NCBI GenBank assembly: GCA_946498095.1
Contig: CAMMMX010000009.1
Coordinates: 1 to 64,000 of the forward strand
DNA from: an uncultured Clostridia bacterium
GTDB taxonomy: Bacteria > Bacillota > Clostridia > Oscillospirales > Ruminococcaceae
Direction: 5' to 3'
Length of the DNA stretch: 64,000 nucleotides
In this document: positions 1 through 10,400 of the stretch, piece by piece
Position numbering within the stretch: position 1 is the stretch's first letter
Layout: each line of letters begins with the position of its first letter
Program-made: the position numbers and the translations under genes
Notes under the pieces: generated by a model
Database searches by the model: none
What the model was told of the DNA's origin: nothing
What the model saw: the letters and a program-made list of their open reading frames with translations, nothing else

Positions 1-62
1 TCTTTTTCGCCACTACCATCCTTTTGGGGATTGACTTTTAATAGTTAATCTATCGTTATGTA

Positions 63-90
63 AAGAAAAAGGCCGCATATGCGGCCTCAA
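63..90 (-). terminator. Rho-independent terminator after third immunity gene
   Basis: On the minus strand a perfect GC-rich palindrome (GGCCGCATATGCGGCC) is followed by TTTTTCTTT. It closes the module ending at 107. Nearly the same sequence recurs at 890-918. Confidence 0.8.
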
Positions 91-106
91 ATAAAATTTT
101 AACTAA

Positions 107-514
107 CTATATGCTTTTCCAAGTGAAATCAACTTCTTTACAAATGATTAATATTGTATCACCTGAAGACAAAAGAAAATAAGATGACCAATACTCTGTA
201 TTCTCAGTTAATCTTGAACAATCATAATCGGAACTGTGTGCTTTTTGTATGGCTTGTAATTCCTCTAGTTTCAGTTCTTGATCTGGAATTATCCAATCAT
301 TTATGTTTGGACCTGGACACCAAAACTCACAACTTTGAATTTCAAAATAAATAACATCATAAAAATGGAAAAAAAACTTCTTCTTTAGATATGCATTATC
401 ACACTTCATATTTATTTCTCTATTTTCATAATTATAATTCATCCCTTCAAAAACAGAATCATGAACATAAACATCTGTCTTTATAATTGATTTGTTTGCA
501 TTGCTGATAACCAC
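107..514 (-). CDS. Candidate immunity protein of third RHS toxin cassette
   Basis: A 135-residue protein of no family I can name. It begins with GTG behind a TAGGAGG site, 11 nt downstream of the toxin-tip ORF at 526-852. It is clearly paralogous to the product of 937-1347: both share a VHDS/IHDS-x-F motif, YNY, a Lys/Phe-rich beta-strand segment and a C-x-FW motif near residue 63, and both end in a VDF element. It is AT-rich compared with the RHS core, as is typical of exchanged toxin-immunity modules. Position right behind the tip, plus paralogy with the neighbouring pair, makes it the likely cognate immunity protein, probably cytoplasmic. The biochemical role is inferred from context only. 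Confidence 0.7.
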   Translation of the reverse strand: MVISNANKSIIKTDVYVHDSVFEGMNYNYENREINMKCDNAYLKKKFFFHFYDVIYFEIQSCEFWCPGPNINDWIIPDQELKLEELQAIQKAHSSDYDCSRLTENTEYWSSYFLLSSGDTILIICKEVDFTWKSI

Positions 515-525
515 TTTTATTCCTC

Positions 526-852
526 CTAAAAATATAAACTAGCCCATGGCTCCGGTACCTTTGAACCCACTACCCAATGATCTCCTTGATGTTTATTATG
601 ATCTTCTGGCATCAAGCAATGATAATGTGGTCCGTATTTTAAATCTTCATCCCATTCAAAAATTACCGTCTTTCCAGACATCCATTGCAAGATCAAGCCG
701 TTTTTACCATCTCCACGTGAATGTCTTTGTAGCCCTCTAGGATTAAAGGAATAAGGATCAACTGGAAAACGTACATCCTTTTCAGGAATAGACGGCGTTG
801 CCGCTACCACGCTGGTTACTGACAACGTTGCTAACATTGCCGTTCTTTTCAA
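526..852 (-). CDS. Orphan RHS toxin tip, cassette 3 (core deleted)
   Basis: A 108-residue ORF starting at TTG, with AAGGA about 9 nt upstream. From about residue 20 it matches the toxin tip of the 1359-3620 ORF: TPSIPEKDVRFP, SFNPRGLQR, IFEWDED, HYH and a C-terminal GSKVPEPWASLYF. Before that junction it has only about 20 residues, apparently derived from the hydrophobic pre-toxin segment (AALAVTGAAAVVAT in cassette 2) after deletion of the RHS core. The remaining N-terminus (basic, then hydrophobic, then VVAA) resembles a short signal peptide, so independent secretion cannot be excluded. More likely it is a silent donor or remnant cassette. The conserved His residues suggest a nuclease-like toxin; this is inference. 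Confidence 0.6.
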   Translation of the reverse strand: MKRTAMLATLSVTSVVAATPSIPEKDVRFPVDPYSFNPRGLQRHSRGDGKNGLILQWMSGKTVIFEWDEDLKYGPHYHCLMPEDHNKHQGDHWVVGSKVPEPWASLYF

Positions 853-889
853 TCTTGTCCATCCTTACCATACCACGTTTCTATCGCTA

Positions 890-918
890 TGTAAAGAAAA
901 AGGCCGCATATGCGGCCC
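890..918 (-). terminator. Rho-independent terminator after second immunity gene
   Basis: The same GGCCGCATATGCGGCC stem and TTTTTCTTTAC tract as at 63-90. It lies just below the stop of the 937-1347 gene on the minus strand. The shared flank (CTATCG-T/C-TATGTAAAG) shows that whole modules were duplicated. Confidence 0.8.
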
Positions 919-936
919 TAAACAAACATCGTCGTC

Positions 937-1347
937 CTATTCTGAAATTACTTTCTCTATGAAATCCACTTTCTCACATATAATGGTTAACTGAGCCCCC
1001 GAATTAATCAGAAAGCAAATTTGAATATATGGTCTATATTTAACTTCTAGTAACTCAAGATATTGATTATCTATACCTTTCTGTTCTTGAAATAAATGTG
1101 TTAATATATCCTGACAATCATCTGAATACCATTCTAAAATTCTATCCCCTCCCCCCCAAAAGTCACACTCTTGTGTACTAAAAAAAATTACATTTATAAA
1201 TTTAAAAATAAAAGTCTTATTTAAATAGGGATTGATACATTCAAACACAATAGAGTGATCAGTATAATTATATGTAAAACCTTGAAAATACGAGTCATGA
1301 ATATATAAGTTGTTTATCACTGCTTTATTATTACAATCTATTATCAT
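937..1347 (-). CDS. Candidate immunity protein of second RHS toxin cassette
   Basis: A 136-residue AT-rich gene starting 11 nt after the stop of the orphan RHS cassette, with a TAGGAGGTAG Shine-Dalgarno. It is paralogous to the 107-514 product (IHDSYF, YNY, KFINVIFF, C-DFWGGG, VDF near the C-terminus). The two toxin tips upstream of the two genes are also paralogous, so toxin and immunity appear to have diverged together. I recognise no named domain. It is probably a cytoplasmic protein that neutralises the DPYSFNPRGLQR-type tip. Confidence 0.7.
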   Translation of the reverse strand: MIIDCNNKAVINNLYIHDSYFQGFTYNYTDHSIVFECINPYLNKTFIFKFINVIFFSTQECDFWGGGDRILEWYSDDCQDILTHLFQEQKGIDNQYLELLEVKYRPYIQICFLINSGAQLTIICEKVDFIEKVISE

Positions 1348-1358
1348 AAAACTACCTC

Positions 1359-3620
1359 CTAAAAATATAAACTAGCCCATGGCTCCGGTACCTTTGAACC
1401 CGCGTAATAATGTATCCCTTCCTTATGCTGGCTACCCCATTCTGGTAACATAACATGATAGTGCGACGTATGATTTAAATCTTCATCCCATTCAAATATA
1501 GCTACCTTATTAGCATCTTCCCATTTTAGTATAGTACCGTTTCTTGTGGGATACGCTTGTCTTTGTAACCCTCTAGGATTAAAGGAATAAGGATCAACTG
1601 GAAAACGTACATCCTTTTCAGGAATAGACGGCGTTGCCGTAATAGCCTTTTCCGCCGCTTTCTCCTTGCTTGTTGATCTCGCTCCCCCCATATCTGTAAT
1701 ACTGGTTGCCCTCTCTGCTAGTAGGCTTACCCCAGGTGCGGATGCTTTCGGTGTCGATGGTATTGATATGTCATTAATCTGATAAGGATCTACCAACTGA
1801 TTGTATACGTGTACTGTTGTTGCCACTACCGCTGCCGCGCCTGTAACCGCCAACGCTGCCTCCATTGCCTTTTGCGCATAATACATCACCAGATAGGAGC
1901 TGATGATTGACGCAAAGTTTCCCGAAGGATCAAACGCATTCACCGGATTGTTCAGACAGTATGCGAACATGTTCCCCGATAGCAGTCCCTGCCCTGTCGT
2001 TACATACCCATCCGCATTCAAAAACCGTCCCGTCTCCGGGTCATAGTACCTCGTCTGCAGATAGTACAAGCCACTCTCCTCATCATACCGGTACCCACGA
2101 TATCGATACGGGTTCGCCACACCGACTGTCGACGCCATCGACCCTGTCATCGTCACAAGCTTTCCCCACGTGTCGTACACGTAGCTCACGACCTTGTTCC
2201 CACTCGCATCCAGGATCCCTACGATGTCGTTCTGTCCGTTCCTCACGTAGTAGTAGCTTACTCCGTTCAGCTCCAACCCGACCAAACCGTTCGCTCCGTA
2301 CAGGTAGTAGATCTCTTGAGTCCCACTCGTCTCCTTTACCACGCTCCCTCCGTCTAACTCATATGTCGTAGTGACTCCATCCACCGTCTTGCGCGTCCGA
2401 ATCCCGTCCGCGTCATACTCATAGCTTACCGCTTTTCCTCTCGTTTGTAAAGTCGAAAGTTGCCTACCGCTCTTCCACGTCAGCGTCATCCCATCACGGT
2501 AACTCAGCGGATTGCCGATTCCATCGTATGTAATGCTCTGCCCATTGTACGACGTCAACAGGTCTTTCCAGCTACTGTCTCCATAGCTGTACTCCGTCGT
2601 GCTCGTCGCCGCTCCCAGTGTTCCCGTCGTGTACACGTACTCCTTCTTCGACAGTAGGTTCCCTCCCTTGTCGTACTCGTACGTTACACTCTTGTTCTCC
2701 GGTACGCTGTCCTCTCTCGTCAGCTGGCTCAGCGCGTCATACTCGTACCTGTACTGCAACTCTTCGTTTGCGTATATCTTTGTGATGTTTCCCAGTTCAT
2801 CGTACTCGTATTTCAGCTCCGTTCCATCCGACGCTTTGTACGTCTCAATGAGCGCTGTCGTTGCGTCTGGGCCTCCCCCTCCTGCCAGGTAACTCAGCTC
2901 TACCTCCTTCCCGTTCACTCTCTGCCTCTTTAGTCGGTTCAGGTTGTCGTATTCATACTCCTCCTGTGCTCCGTTCCCCAAACTCACCGCCTGCGGCAGG
3001 TTATCTTTCCCATAGATGTATTCCTCTGTTCGCACTTCGTCTCCGAACGTTCGGATCACTTTGCTCACGTTATTATTCTGGTCGTAGTTGTAGTCATAGC
3101 TCCCTTCTCCCCAGCTGACGCTGCTTGTTCGGCCTGTTGTGTCGTAACGATAGGTGTACGTACGGTCGTTCGCGTGGTCAATATGTTTCCCTACCATTCC
3201 CATCGCGTCGTACATCCATTCGAACAGCAATTGCCCGTTTACCTTCTTCCCGGTCACTCTGTCCCGGTAGTCGTAGGTCTGCTCCGTGTACACGCCATTC
3301 CCGTACGTCGATTTCGTCAGTTTCCCGTTTCTCGTTCCGTACGTGTCCGTCATCAGCGTCCGCGTTCCGACCTTCGTTGTCAACGTATTGCCGAACGCAT
3401 CATATCCGAATGCGTACGTCGTTCCGTTATGCAAAATCTTGCTTAAGCGGTTGTTCTGATATGTGTAGCCGATCTGCACCTCGTCCGTTTCTGCCGTTCC
3501 GTTCTTGTTCGAATCCAGGAATACCTTGGTGATATCATCCCCTGTATTGTATTCATAACGGACCTCGTTCCCTTTCGCGTCCGTCTGTTTCTGCAGTGTG
3601 TTCTTATTCTCATTGTACAC
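1359..3620 (-). CDS. Orphan RHS C-terminal cassette with alternative toxin tip
   Basis: An open frame of 753 residues that copies the last part of the main RHS shell. Residues 1 to about 560 are identical to main-protein residues about 1906-2465 (YD repeats and the RHS hallmark region with YRGYRYDEESGLYYLQTRYYDP and NPVN-DPSG). It then diverges into its own tip: a hydrophobic pre-toxin segment, the junction motif KEKAAEKAITATP (about 655-667), and about 85 residues with DPYSFNPRGLQR, IFEWDED, HYH and PEPWASLYF. The only start is an internal GTG that is a Val codon in the full gene. There is no signal peptide, and it lies directly behind a terminator. It is best read as a silent cassette that replaces the tip of the main gene by recombination. 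Confidence 0.8.
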   Translation of the reverse strand: MYNENKNTLQKQTDAKGNEVRYEYNTGDDITKVFLDSNKNGTAETDEVQIGYTYQNNRLSKILHNGTTYAFGYDAFGNTLTTKVGTRTLMTDTYGTRNGKLTKSTYGNGVYTEQTYDYRDRVTGKKVNGQLLFEWMYDAMGMVGKHIDHANDRTYTYRYDTTGRTSSVSWGEGSYDYNYDQNNNVSKVIRTFGDEVRTEEYIYGKDNLPQAVSLGNGAQEEYEYDNLNRLKRQRVNGKEVELSYLAGGGGPDATTALIETYKASDGTELKYEYDELGNITKIYANEELQYRYEYDALSQLTREDSVPENKSVTYEYDKGGNLLSKKEYVYTTGTLGAATSTTEYSYGDSSWKDLLTSYNGQSITYDGIGNPLSYRDGMTLTWKSGRQLSTLQTRGKAVSYEYDADGIRTRKTVDGVTTTYELDGGSVVKETSGTQEIYYLYGANGLVGLELNGVSYYYVRNGQNDIVGILDASGNKVVSYVYDTWGKLVTMTGSMASTVGVANPYRYRGYRYDEESGLYYLQTRYYDPETGRFLNADGYVTTGQGLLSGNMFAYCLNNPVNAFDPSGNFASIISSYLVMYYAQKAMEAALAVTGAAAVVATTVHVYNQLVDPYQINDISIPSTPKASAPGVSLLAERATSITDMGGARSTSKEKAAEKAITATPSIPEKDVRFPVDPYSFNPRGLQRQAYPTRNGTILKWEDANKVAIFEWDEDLNHTSHYHVMLPEWGSQHKEGIHYYAGSKVPEPWASLYF

Positions 3621-3650
3621 ATAGCTCGTCGTCTTCCCTCGGCTGTCCGT
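1939..3650 (-). repeat. 1,712-bp direct repeat, copy A (RHS core, orphan cassette)
   Basis: Matches 5025-6736 at a constant offset of 3,086 bp, and the translations are identical over the overlap. The left edge is at TTCACCGG, where tips diverge. The right edge is at GGCTGTCCGT, after which this copy runs into non-coding sequence. Near-perfect identity means recent duplication or ongoing gene conversion. Confidence 0.9.
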
Positions 3651-3701
3651 TTTGGCTTTTTATTATTTTTGACGACTGTTTCTCGCCTCTCATTTATCCG
3701 C

Positions 3702-3735
3702 AAAAGAAAAAAAGGCCGCTCTACGCGGCCTTTTG
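3702..3735 (-). terminator. Rho-independent terminator after first immunity gene
   Basis: On the minus strand AAAAGGCCGC-GTAGA-GCGGCCTTTTTTT forms a stem with a long U-tract directly after the 3739-4434 gene. It separates the expressed main operon from the orphan cassette. Confidence 0.85.
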
Positions 3736-3738
3736 AAA

Positions 3739-4434
3739 TTAATTTAAGAAATCACAGTCCTCTAACGTTTTCGTCCAATACGATATTTTCTCCGATACTT
3801 CGTCTGGTAATCCTCCATAAGGTAAGATGACTATCTTTTCTAAGGTTGTTAAAACACATAAGGCATCTACAATTTGATAATGAAATGCGTCAAATCGCCT
3901 TTTGCTAAGCCACGGAAAACAAAAAACTTGTTTCCCGTACACATAACCGACTGCCGCCATCGCTTTGAATCGCTCATTTCCTACAGCTTTTATCGGCCGT
4001 TCAAAGCGCTGTTCATCAATATGAAACAACTCTCGGATATCTTCAGCTGACTGCGATAGGTCGTTCTTCTTTATCCCTCGTTCTATCAATCGCCTGACCG
4101 TCTTTTTTGTGGAAAATAACGGGTATATCTCATCCATGTAACAAGTATACTTCCATAATTGCTCCATGGACATGATTTCATTGTTCACCATAACGGTCGA
4201 CGACGACAAAGTAGCAGACAGATATTTCTTATTTGCTTCGTATTTGTGTTCAGAGCCGTACATGGACAAAAGATAACTAACTCCCCAATTTCCTGAGTCT
4301 ATCTCTCCACTTAGAGTATTAACCCCCACAGAAAAATCATAAACTAGCTCTTCCATTACATCTTGAACAAAATAGAAGCATGATCTGCAATCAATATACC
4401 CATCACTCTTAATTTTTATACTATCAAATTTCAT
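3739..4434 (-). CDS. ABC-ATPase-like immunity protein for the main RHS toxin
   Basis: A 231-residue protein starting 4 nt after the RHS stop; the Shine-Dalgarno (GGGTGAT) overlaps that stop, so the two are translationally coupled. Residues about 36-55 (GVNTLSGEIDSGNWGVSYLL) have the shape of an ABC ATPase Walker A region, but the lysine and Ser/Thr positions are Asn and Trp, so ATP hydrolysis looks lost. Other features are a twin-Cys motif at 17-20, RELFHID, RFERP and FCFPWLS. From memory, such degenerate ABC-like proteins often follow WapA/RHS genes in Bacillota. Cognate immunity for the ART-like tip is inferred from position. Confidence 0.75.
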   Translation of the reverse strand: MKFDSIKIKSDGYIDCRSCFYFVQDVMEELVYDFSVGVNTLSGEIDSGNWGVSYLLSMYGSEHKYEANKKYLSATLSSSTVMVNNEIMSMEQLWKYTCYMDEIYPLFSTKKTVRRLIERGIKKNDLSQSAEDIRELFHIDEQRFERPIKAVGNERFKAMAAVGYVYGKQVFCFPWLSKRRFDAFHYQIVDALCVLTTLEKIVILPYGGLPDEVSEKISYWTKTLEDCDFLN

Positions 4435-4438
4435 AATA

Positions 4439-7400
4439 TCACCCTACAATTTGAACATCCCAGACTGCAATAGGTCCAGGTCTTGCACTAACAACAGGCT
4501 GGTAACCCTGAAGCTTTTCATCAGTTATACCGTTATCTTTAACAAAAGACGTACCTGTTTTAAAAGAGATAATCACCCCTTTACGTGCTCCAGCATTTTT
4601 GACCGCATCTTTGCCTGGACGATTACGCCAAGCGTATACATACCCACCTTCGAATCTGCTACCAATCATCATCCCACTTAAAGCAATAGCAGCTGCATTT
4701 TCAGGGGTAGTTATATGGTAATATGTTGGTGCCTCTGGTTTAGGAGGCGTTGCCGTAATAGCCTTTTCCGCCGCTTTCTCCTTTACCTGTACCTTTGACT
4801 TTACAATGTCCTGCATCTGCTTCTGGACAGACGGAGATGCTATCGCCTTTGATGTATTATTTCTTAAGGAATTGTCCACAGCATCTACGAAACCAGATAA
4901 TGCTGCTTGGAAAGAGGGCTGAGACATTGCATAGAATATCGTCATCAGTCCCATTCCTGCAAAAAAGGGACCCGCCATACTTCCTGCAATACTTCCCACA
5001 AATTCTCCTGACGGGTCCATCATGTTCACCGGATTGTTCAGACAGTATGCGAACATGTTCCCCGATAGCAGTCCCTGCCCTGTCGTTACATACCCATCCG
5101 CATTCAAAAACCGTCCCGTCTCCGGGTCATAGTACCTCGTCTGCAGATAGTACAAGCCACTCTCCTCATCATACCGGTACCCACGATATCGATACGGGTT
5201 CGCCACACCGACTGTCGACGCCATCGACCCTGTCATCGTCACAAGCTTTCCCCACGTGTCGTACACGTAGCTCACGACCTTGTTCCCACTCGCATCCAGG
5301 ATCCCTACGATGTCGTTCTGTCCGTTCCTCACGTAGTAGTAGCTTACTCCGTTCAGCTCCAACCCGACCAAACCGTTCGCTCCGTACAGGTAGTAGATCT
5401 CTTGAGTCCCACTCGTCTCCTTTACCACGCTCCCTCCGTCTAACTCATATGTCGTAGTGACTCCATCCACCGTCTTGCGCGTCCGAATCCCGTCCGCGTC
5501 ATACTCATAGCTTACCGCTTTTCCTCTCGTTTGTAAAGTCGAAAGTTGCCTACCGCTCTTCCACGTCAGCGTCATCCCATCACGGTAACTCAGCGGATTG
5601 CCGATTCCATCGTATGTAATGCTCTGCCCATTGTACGACGTCAACAGGTCTTTCCAGCTACTGTCTCCATAGCTGTACTCCGTCGTGCTCGTCGCCGCTC
5701 CCAGTGTTCCCGTCGTGTACACGTACTCCTTCTTCGACAGTAGGTTCCCTCCCTTGTCGTACTCGTACGTTACACTCTTGTTCTCCGGTACGCTGTCCTC
5801 TCTCGTCAGCTGGCTCAGCGCGTCATACTCGTACCTGTACTGCAACTCTTCGTTTGCGTATATCTTTGTGATGTTTCCCAGTTCATCGTACTCGTATTTC
5901 AGCTCCGTTCCATCCGACGCTTTGTACGTCTCAATGAGCGCTGTCGTTGCGTCTGGGCCTCCCCCTCCTGCCAGGTAACTCAGCTCTACCTCCTTCCCGT
6001 TCACTCTCTGCCTCTTTAGTCGGTTCAGGTTGTCGTATTCATACTCCTCCTGTGCTCCGTTCCCCAAACTCACCGCCTGCGGCAGGTTATCTTTCCCATA
6101 GATGTATTCCTCTGTTCGCACTTCGTCTCCGAACGTTCGGATCACTTTGCTCACGTTATTATTCTGGTCGTAGTTGTAGTCATAGCTCCCTTCTCCCCAG
6201 CTGACGCTGCTTGTTCGGCCTGTTGTGTCGTAACGATAGGTGTACGTACGGTCGTTCGCGTGGTCAATATGTTTCCCTACCATTCCCATCGCGTCGTACA
6301 TCCATTCGAACAGCAATTGCCCGTTTACCTTCTTCCCGGTCACTCTGTCCCGGTAGTCGTAGGTCTGCTCCGTGTACACGCCATTCCCGTACGTCGATTT
6401 CGTCAGTTTCCCGTTTCTCGTTCCGTACGTGTCCGTCATCAGCGTCCGCGTTCCGACCTTCGTTGTCAACGTATTGCCGAACGCATCATATCCGAATGCG
6501 TACGTCGTTCCGTTATGCAAAATCTTGCTTAAGCGGTTGTTCTGATATGTGTAGCCGATCTGCACCTCGTCCGTTTCTGCCGTTCCGTTCTTGTTCGAAT
6601 CCAGGAATACCTTGGTGATATCATCCCCTGTATTGTATTCATAACGGACCTCGTTCCCTTTCGCGTCCGTCTGTTTCTGCAGTGTGTTCTTATTCTCATT
6701 GTACACATAGCTCGTCGTCTTCCCTCGGCTGTCCGTGGACGTTGACAGGAATGCACCATCCTCTGTGTAGGTCGCCGATGAGTAAATCTTCCCTTGTTCT
6801 GTCTCTTTTGTCCAAGGCTCCGACACCTTTCCTGTCTCGTACAGCTCCTGTACCTCTTCCACGCTGAGGGCGTAGTTGTAGAACCATACTTCATCCATGA
6901 CTCCCTGGAAAAAGTCGGTCAGACTTCCGTCGTCCCATTCCTGCCCGAGACACCAGGCTTTTCCATCCTCAACGGAAACGCTATCGACTGCCTGATCGAA
7001 CAACAGTTGGCCGTCACGGTACAAACGCAGATTACTTTTGTCCTCCCGCATTTTCTCCACAGTCAGGATATAGTGCTGCCAACCTGTGGATACTTTACCT
7101 TCCCAAATCGTCGATGGGTAGTCCACCATCAGCTTGCCATACCACATACCCAACAGCAACTGGTTACCGCCCGCGGATGTATGTTTGCCAAGGAATGCCT
7201 GCGATTTGCTCTCCACCTCTGGGTTGACCCACATCCCGACACTGTAACTATCTTGCAAGTTTAGGCCGTTGAGTGCCACCCAGTCATCGATGCCGTCGAA
7301 CTTGAGCGCCTTGCCGCTATGTCCTGCGGCATATTCTGCCGTGCCACCACTCCATACTGCATTGACCCCGTTGCCGGACGTGTCCTCCAACGTATCATCA

Positions 7401-10400
7401 AAGGTGAAATGCGCCAGCGCGCGGCGGTAGTGGTTGTAGCTTTCCTTGATTTCCTCCGCAGGCAGCGCCCGGTTGAAGAAGCAGACCTCGTCGATATCGC
7501 CGGCAAAGAAGTCGGACCGCGCCGTACCATCCCATTCCTGGCCAAGGCACCAGTTCAGCCCGCCGGTAAAATTAGGCGTTAACGTTCTGCTGCTGCTACC
7601 GTATTTGACGCCGTCGATATAAAGTGTTTTCTCGTAAACGCCGCCGCCCATATTTTTCAGTGACACCGTTACATAACGCCAATCCGTACTAGTTGCAGGA
7701 CCGGCTGCTCCCCATCCCGGCATCTCATATTGCAGTGCACCACTGTAATATCCTGTCAGAAACTGGTTACTTCCATCGCCGGTATGCTTGGCTACCAGTG
7801 CCTGACCATCTTTCGTCGAGCTCGGGCGCGCCCACATAGATACGGTAAACTCGGGCGTGATATCGAGCCCATTGAGCTCCACCCAGTCGTCAACACCGTC
7901 AAGCCTCAGCGCTTGACCGCGGATACCGTCGACATAAACGGGCGTACCGCCGTGGAAAGTCGCGTCGACGACCCTGCCCTTTGCGTCAGCCATCGTCTGA
8001 TCGAAGCTGTATCCCGCCAACAGACTTGTTCCTTTTCCTCCCTGGTAGACGTCCTGATACGTCTGATAAAGCTCCCAGACCTCCTCCTCGTTCAGTGCAC
8101 GGCCGTAAAAACAGACGTCATCGATCCTTCCTTTGAGGTAATCCGACTTGACTGGTCCACTGTCATAATCCTGACCGAGACACCATGACAGGCCATCATT
8201 AAAATCAACCTTGGCGGTACTGGTGCTTTCGCCAACTTTGGCTCCTTCACAGTACACCGTCATAATCTGGTTCTCGTCGGTTGAGGCAACTGTCACTGTC
8301 AGATGCTGCCATCGCGCACCAGGAATCGGAACGTCGGTTCTCCAGTTAGGTACCTCTGCTTCAAGTAAATTATCATAGTAACCCAGTAAGAACTGGTTAG
8401 ATCCTGTGCTGGTGTGTTTGCCAACAAAGGCCTGCCCGTTTTGCGTACTCTCCGGGCTTACCCATAGAGATACGGTAAACTGCGACGGCACCTCAAGTCC
8501 TCCTAACTCAAGCCAGTCGTCGACGCCGTCAAGGCGAAGCGCTTGGCCACGTGTCCCGTCCACATAGACAGGCGTACCGCCATTGTAGGTTGCGTTGGGT
8601 TGTCTTCCCATAGCATCCTCCAGCGTGCCGTCAAACGTATAGCGCGCGAGCAGGCTGCTTCCAACAACAGTTTGGGTGACGTTGCCGTCCTCGTCGTAAT
8701 CAAAGCTGTAGTCGACGTTGCCAGACGAGGTGGCGTTGACCAGATTGTGCTTGTTGTCATACGAATAAATGTAGCCGAATCCATTTGGCTCAACCAACTT
8801 TACAAGATCGTTTGATGAATTGTATTCCATCTCACTTTGTTGCTCTGCGTTTTGTTGCGCCGTTATAACATTTCCTTCATCGTCATAAGTATAGCTCTGC
8901 GCATTATCCAGATATAGCTGCAAGCCGTCAAAATAGGCGGTATTGACATTATAGTCATATAGCGCCCGTACTTCCATAGAGGTATAATCCTTTTCCGCTA
9001 CAACAACGCCACTGACGAATTGCCAGTCATGGACATAGGGATTGAAATCGAAAGTCTTCGTCTCGGTGGTTCCATCAGTATAGGCGATCTTAGCCGCTAG
9101 CGCGAAAGTACGATTGGTATAACCGTCCTTTTGGGCCGCTGCATCAGCCTTTGCCCAGCCGCTGAGGACGAAACTGTCCCCTTTATCTCCCTTGACCTTG
9201 ACCGTCGTCTTGTACCCGCGTGGACTTGTCGCGCTACCGCTAACCTTCAATGCACCTGGGCCACCCCGGGAAATGCTCGTTTCATCGTTGACCGATGCAC
9301 TGACACCGCTACCAGCTGACGTCCCGGACAATTCAGACCACTGGGTGGGAAGCGCATTAGCGTTAAACAACAGATCCATGCTGCCGTTTTCGACAAAATT
9401 GTATCGGTTAGGCAGGTTGCTTTCCTCAACCTGGACACAGTCAATGTAGACGGTACCAGTCGCGTTAAAGAGTCCCGCCACCGCCGCCAAACTGCATGCG
9501 CTTTCATCCGCCTGCATCGTGATACTCGTCGATACCTGTACCCAGCCGTCATCCCCTTTCCCAGCTGTAGGCGTTGTAACAAATTCCCCATAAACTGTAC
9601 GTTTCACACCGCTTGCCGAATGCACATCAAACCAGACGCCCACCCCGCTTCGGCCGCTTGCAGCCAGATTGATATCGTCTACCTTCACATACGCGGACAG
9701 CGTGTATGTCTTGTTGACAGCAGAAGAGGGGTACTGTACGATACCATTCCATCCTGTAAACTTGATACTTTGAGCGGAATGATAACCACCGGCAGTATAA
9801 AGCGACGCTGTTCCATCATTTCGAGCAAAGTTCCATCCGCCTATCCCTTCTTCAAAGCTTCCTCTCAGCAGCTTGTTGTAAACACCCTCGCGCACCTGTC
9901 CTGACGTTTTGAGCTTGTTCTGCTGCTGTCCGTCGTTGTAATAGCTGTACATCGCTGCGCCGCCATAGTTGTCGCTGACCTCCACAGTGCGCCCGAAGTT
10001 GTCGAAGTGATAGGTGGTAATGATATCGTCGGCGTTTCCATATACATCATCTTTGCCACTGGTGCGTACAATGGTTTCTGCCACACTTGGATAACCAATC
10101 CCTACTGTCTGACCAACATTAGAGCCATTCTTTTCCGTCACCGTTGCTATACGACGCGCCGCTCCTGTCGTATAAGAATAGGATACGGTATAGCCTGTAC
10201 GATCGGTCACCGTGGACAACATGTTATCCGACGTATAAGTAAACGTCGTAAAGGTACCGTCCGGATAGGTGATCTTGGTCAGGTTACTGCCGGTGTAGGA
10301 ATAAGTCGTTTTACGCCCGGCCTCGTCTGTGATATAGCTGATATAGGATGTCGTCGGATCCCGTGTGATACCGAGTCGGTGTCCTGCACCGTCCTTTATG

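Noticed and set aside
1907-7582. Many long plus-strand open frames opposite the RHS genes
   Set aside because: They are antisense to YD-repeat coding sequence, are duplicated only because the repeat is duplicated, and have Ser/Arg/Pro-rich low-complexity translations without ribosome sites.
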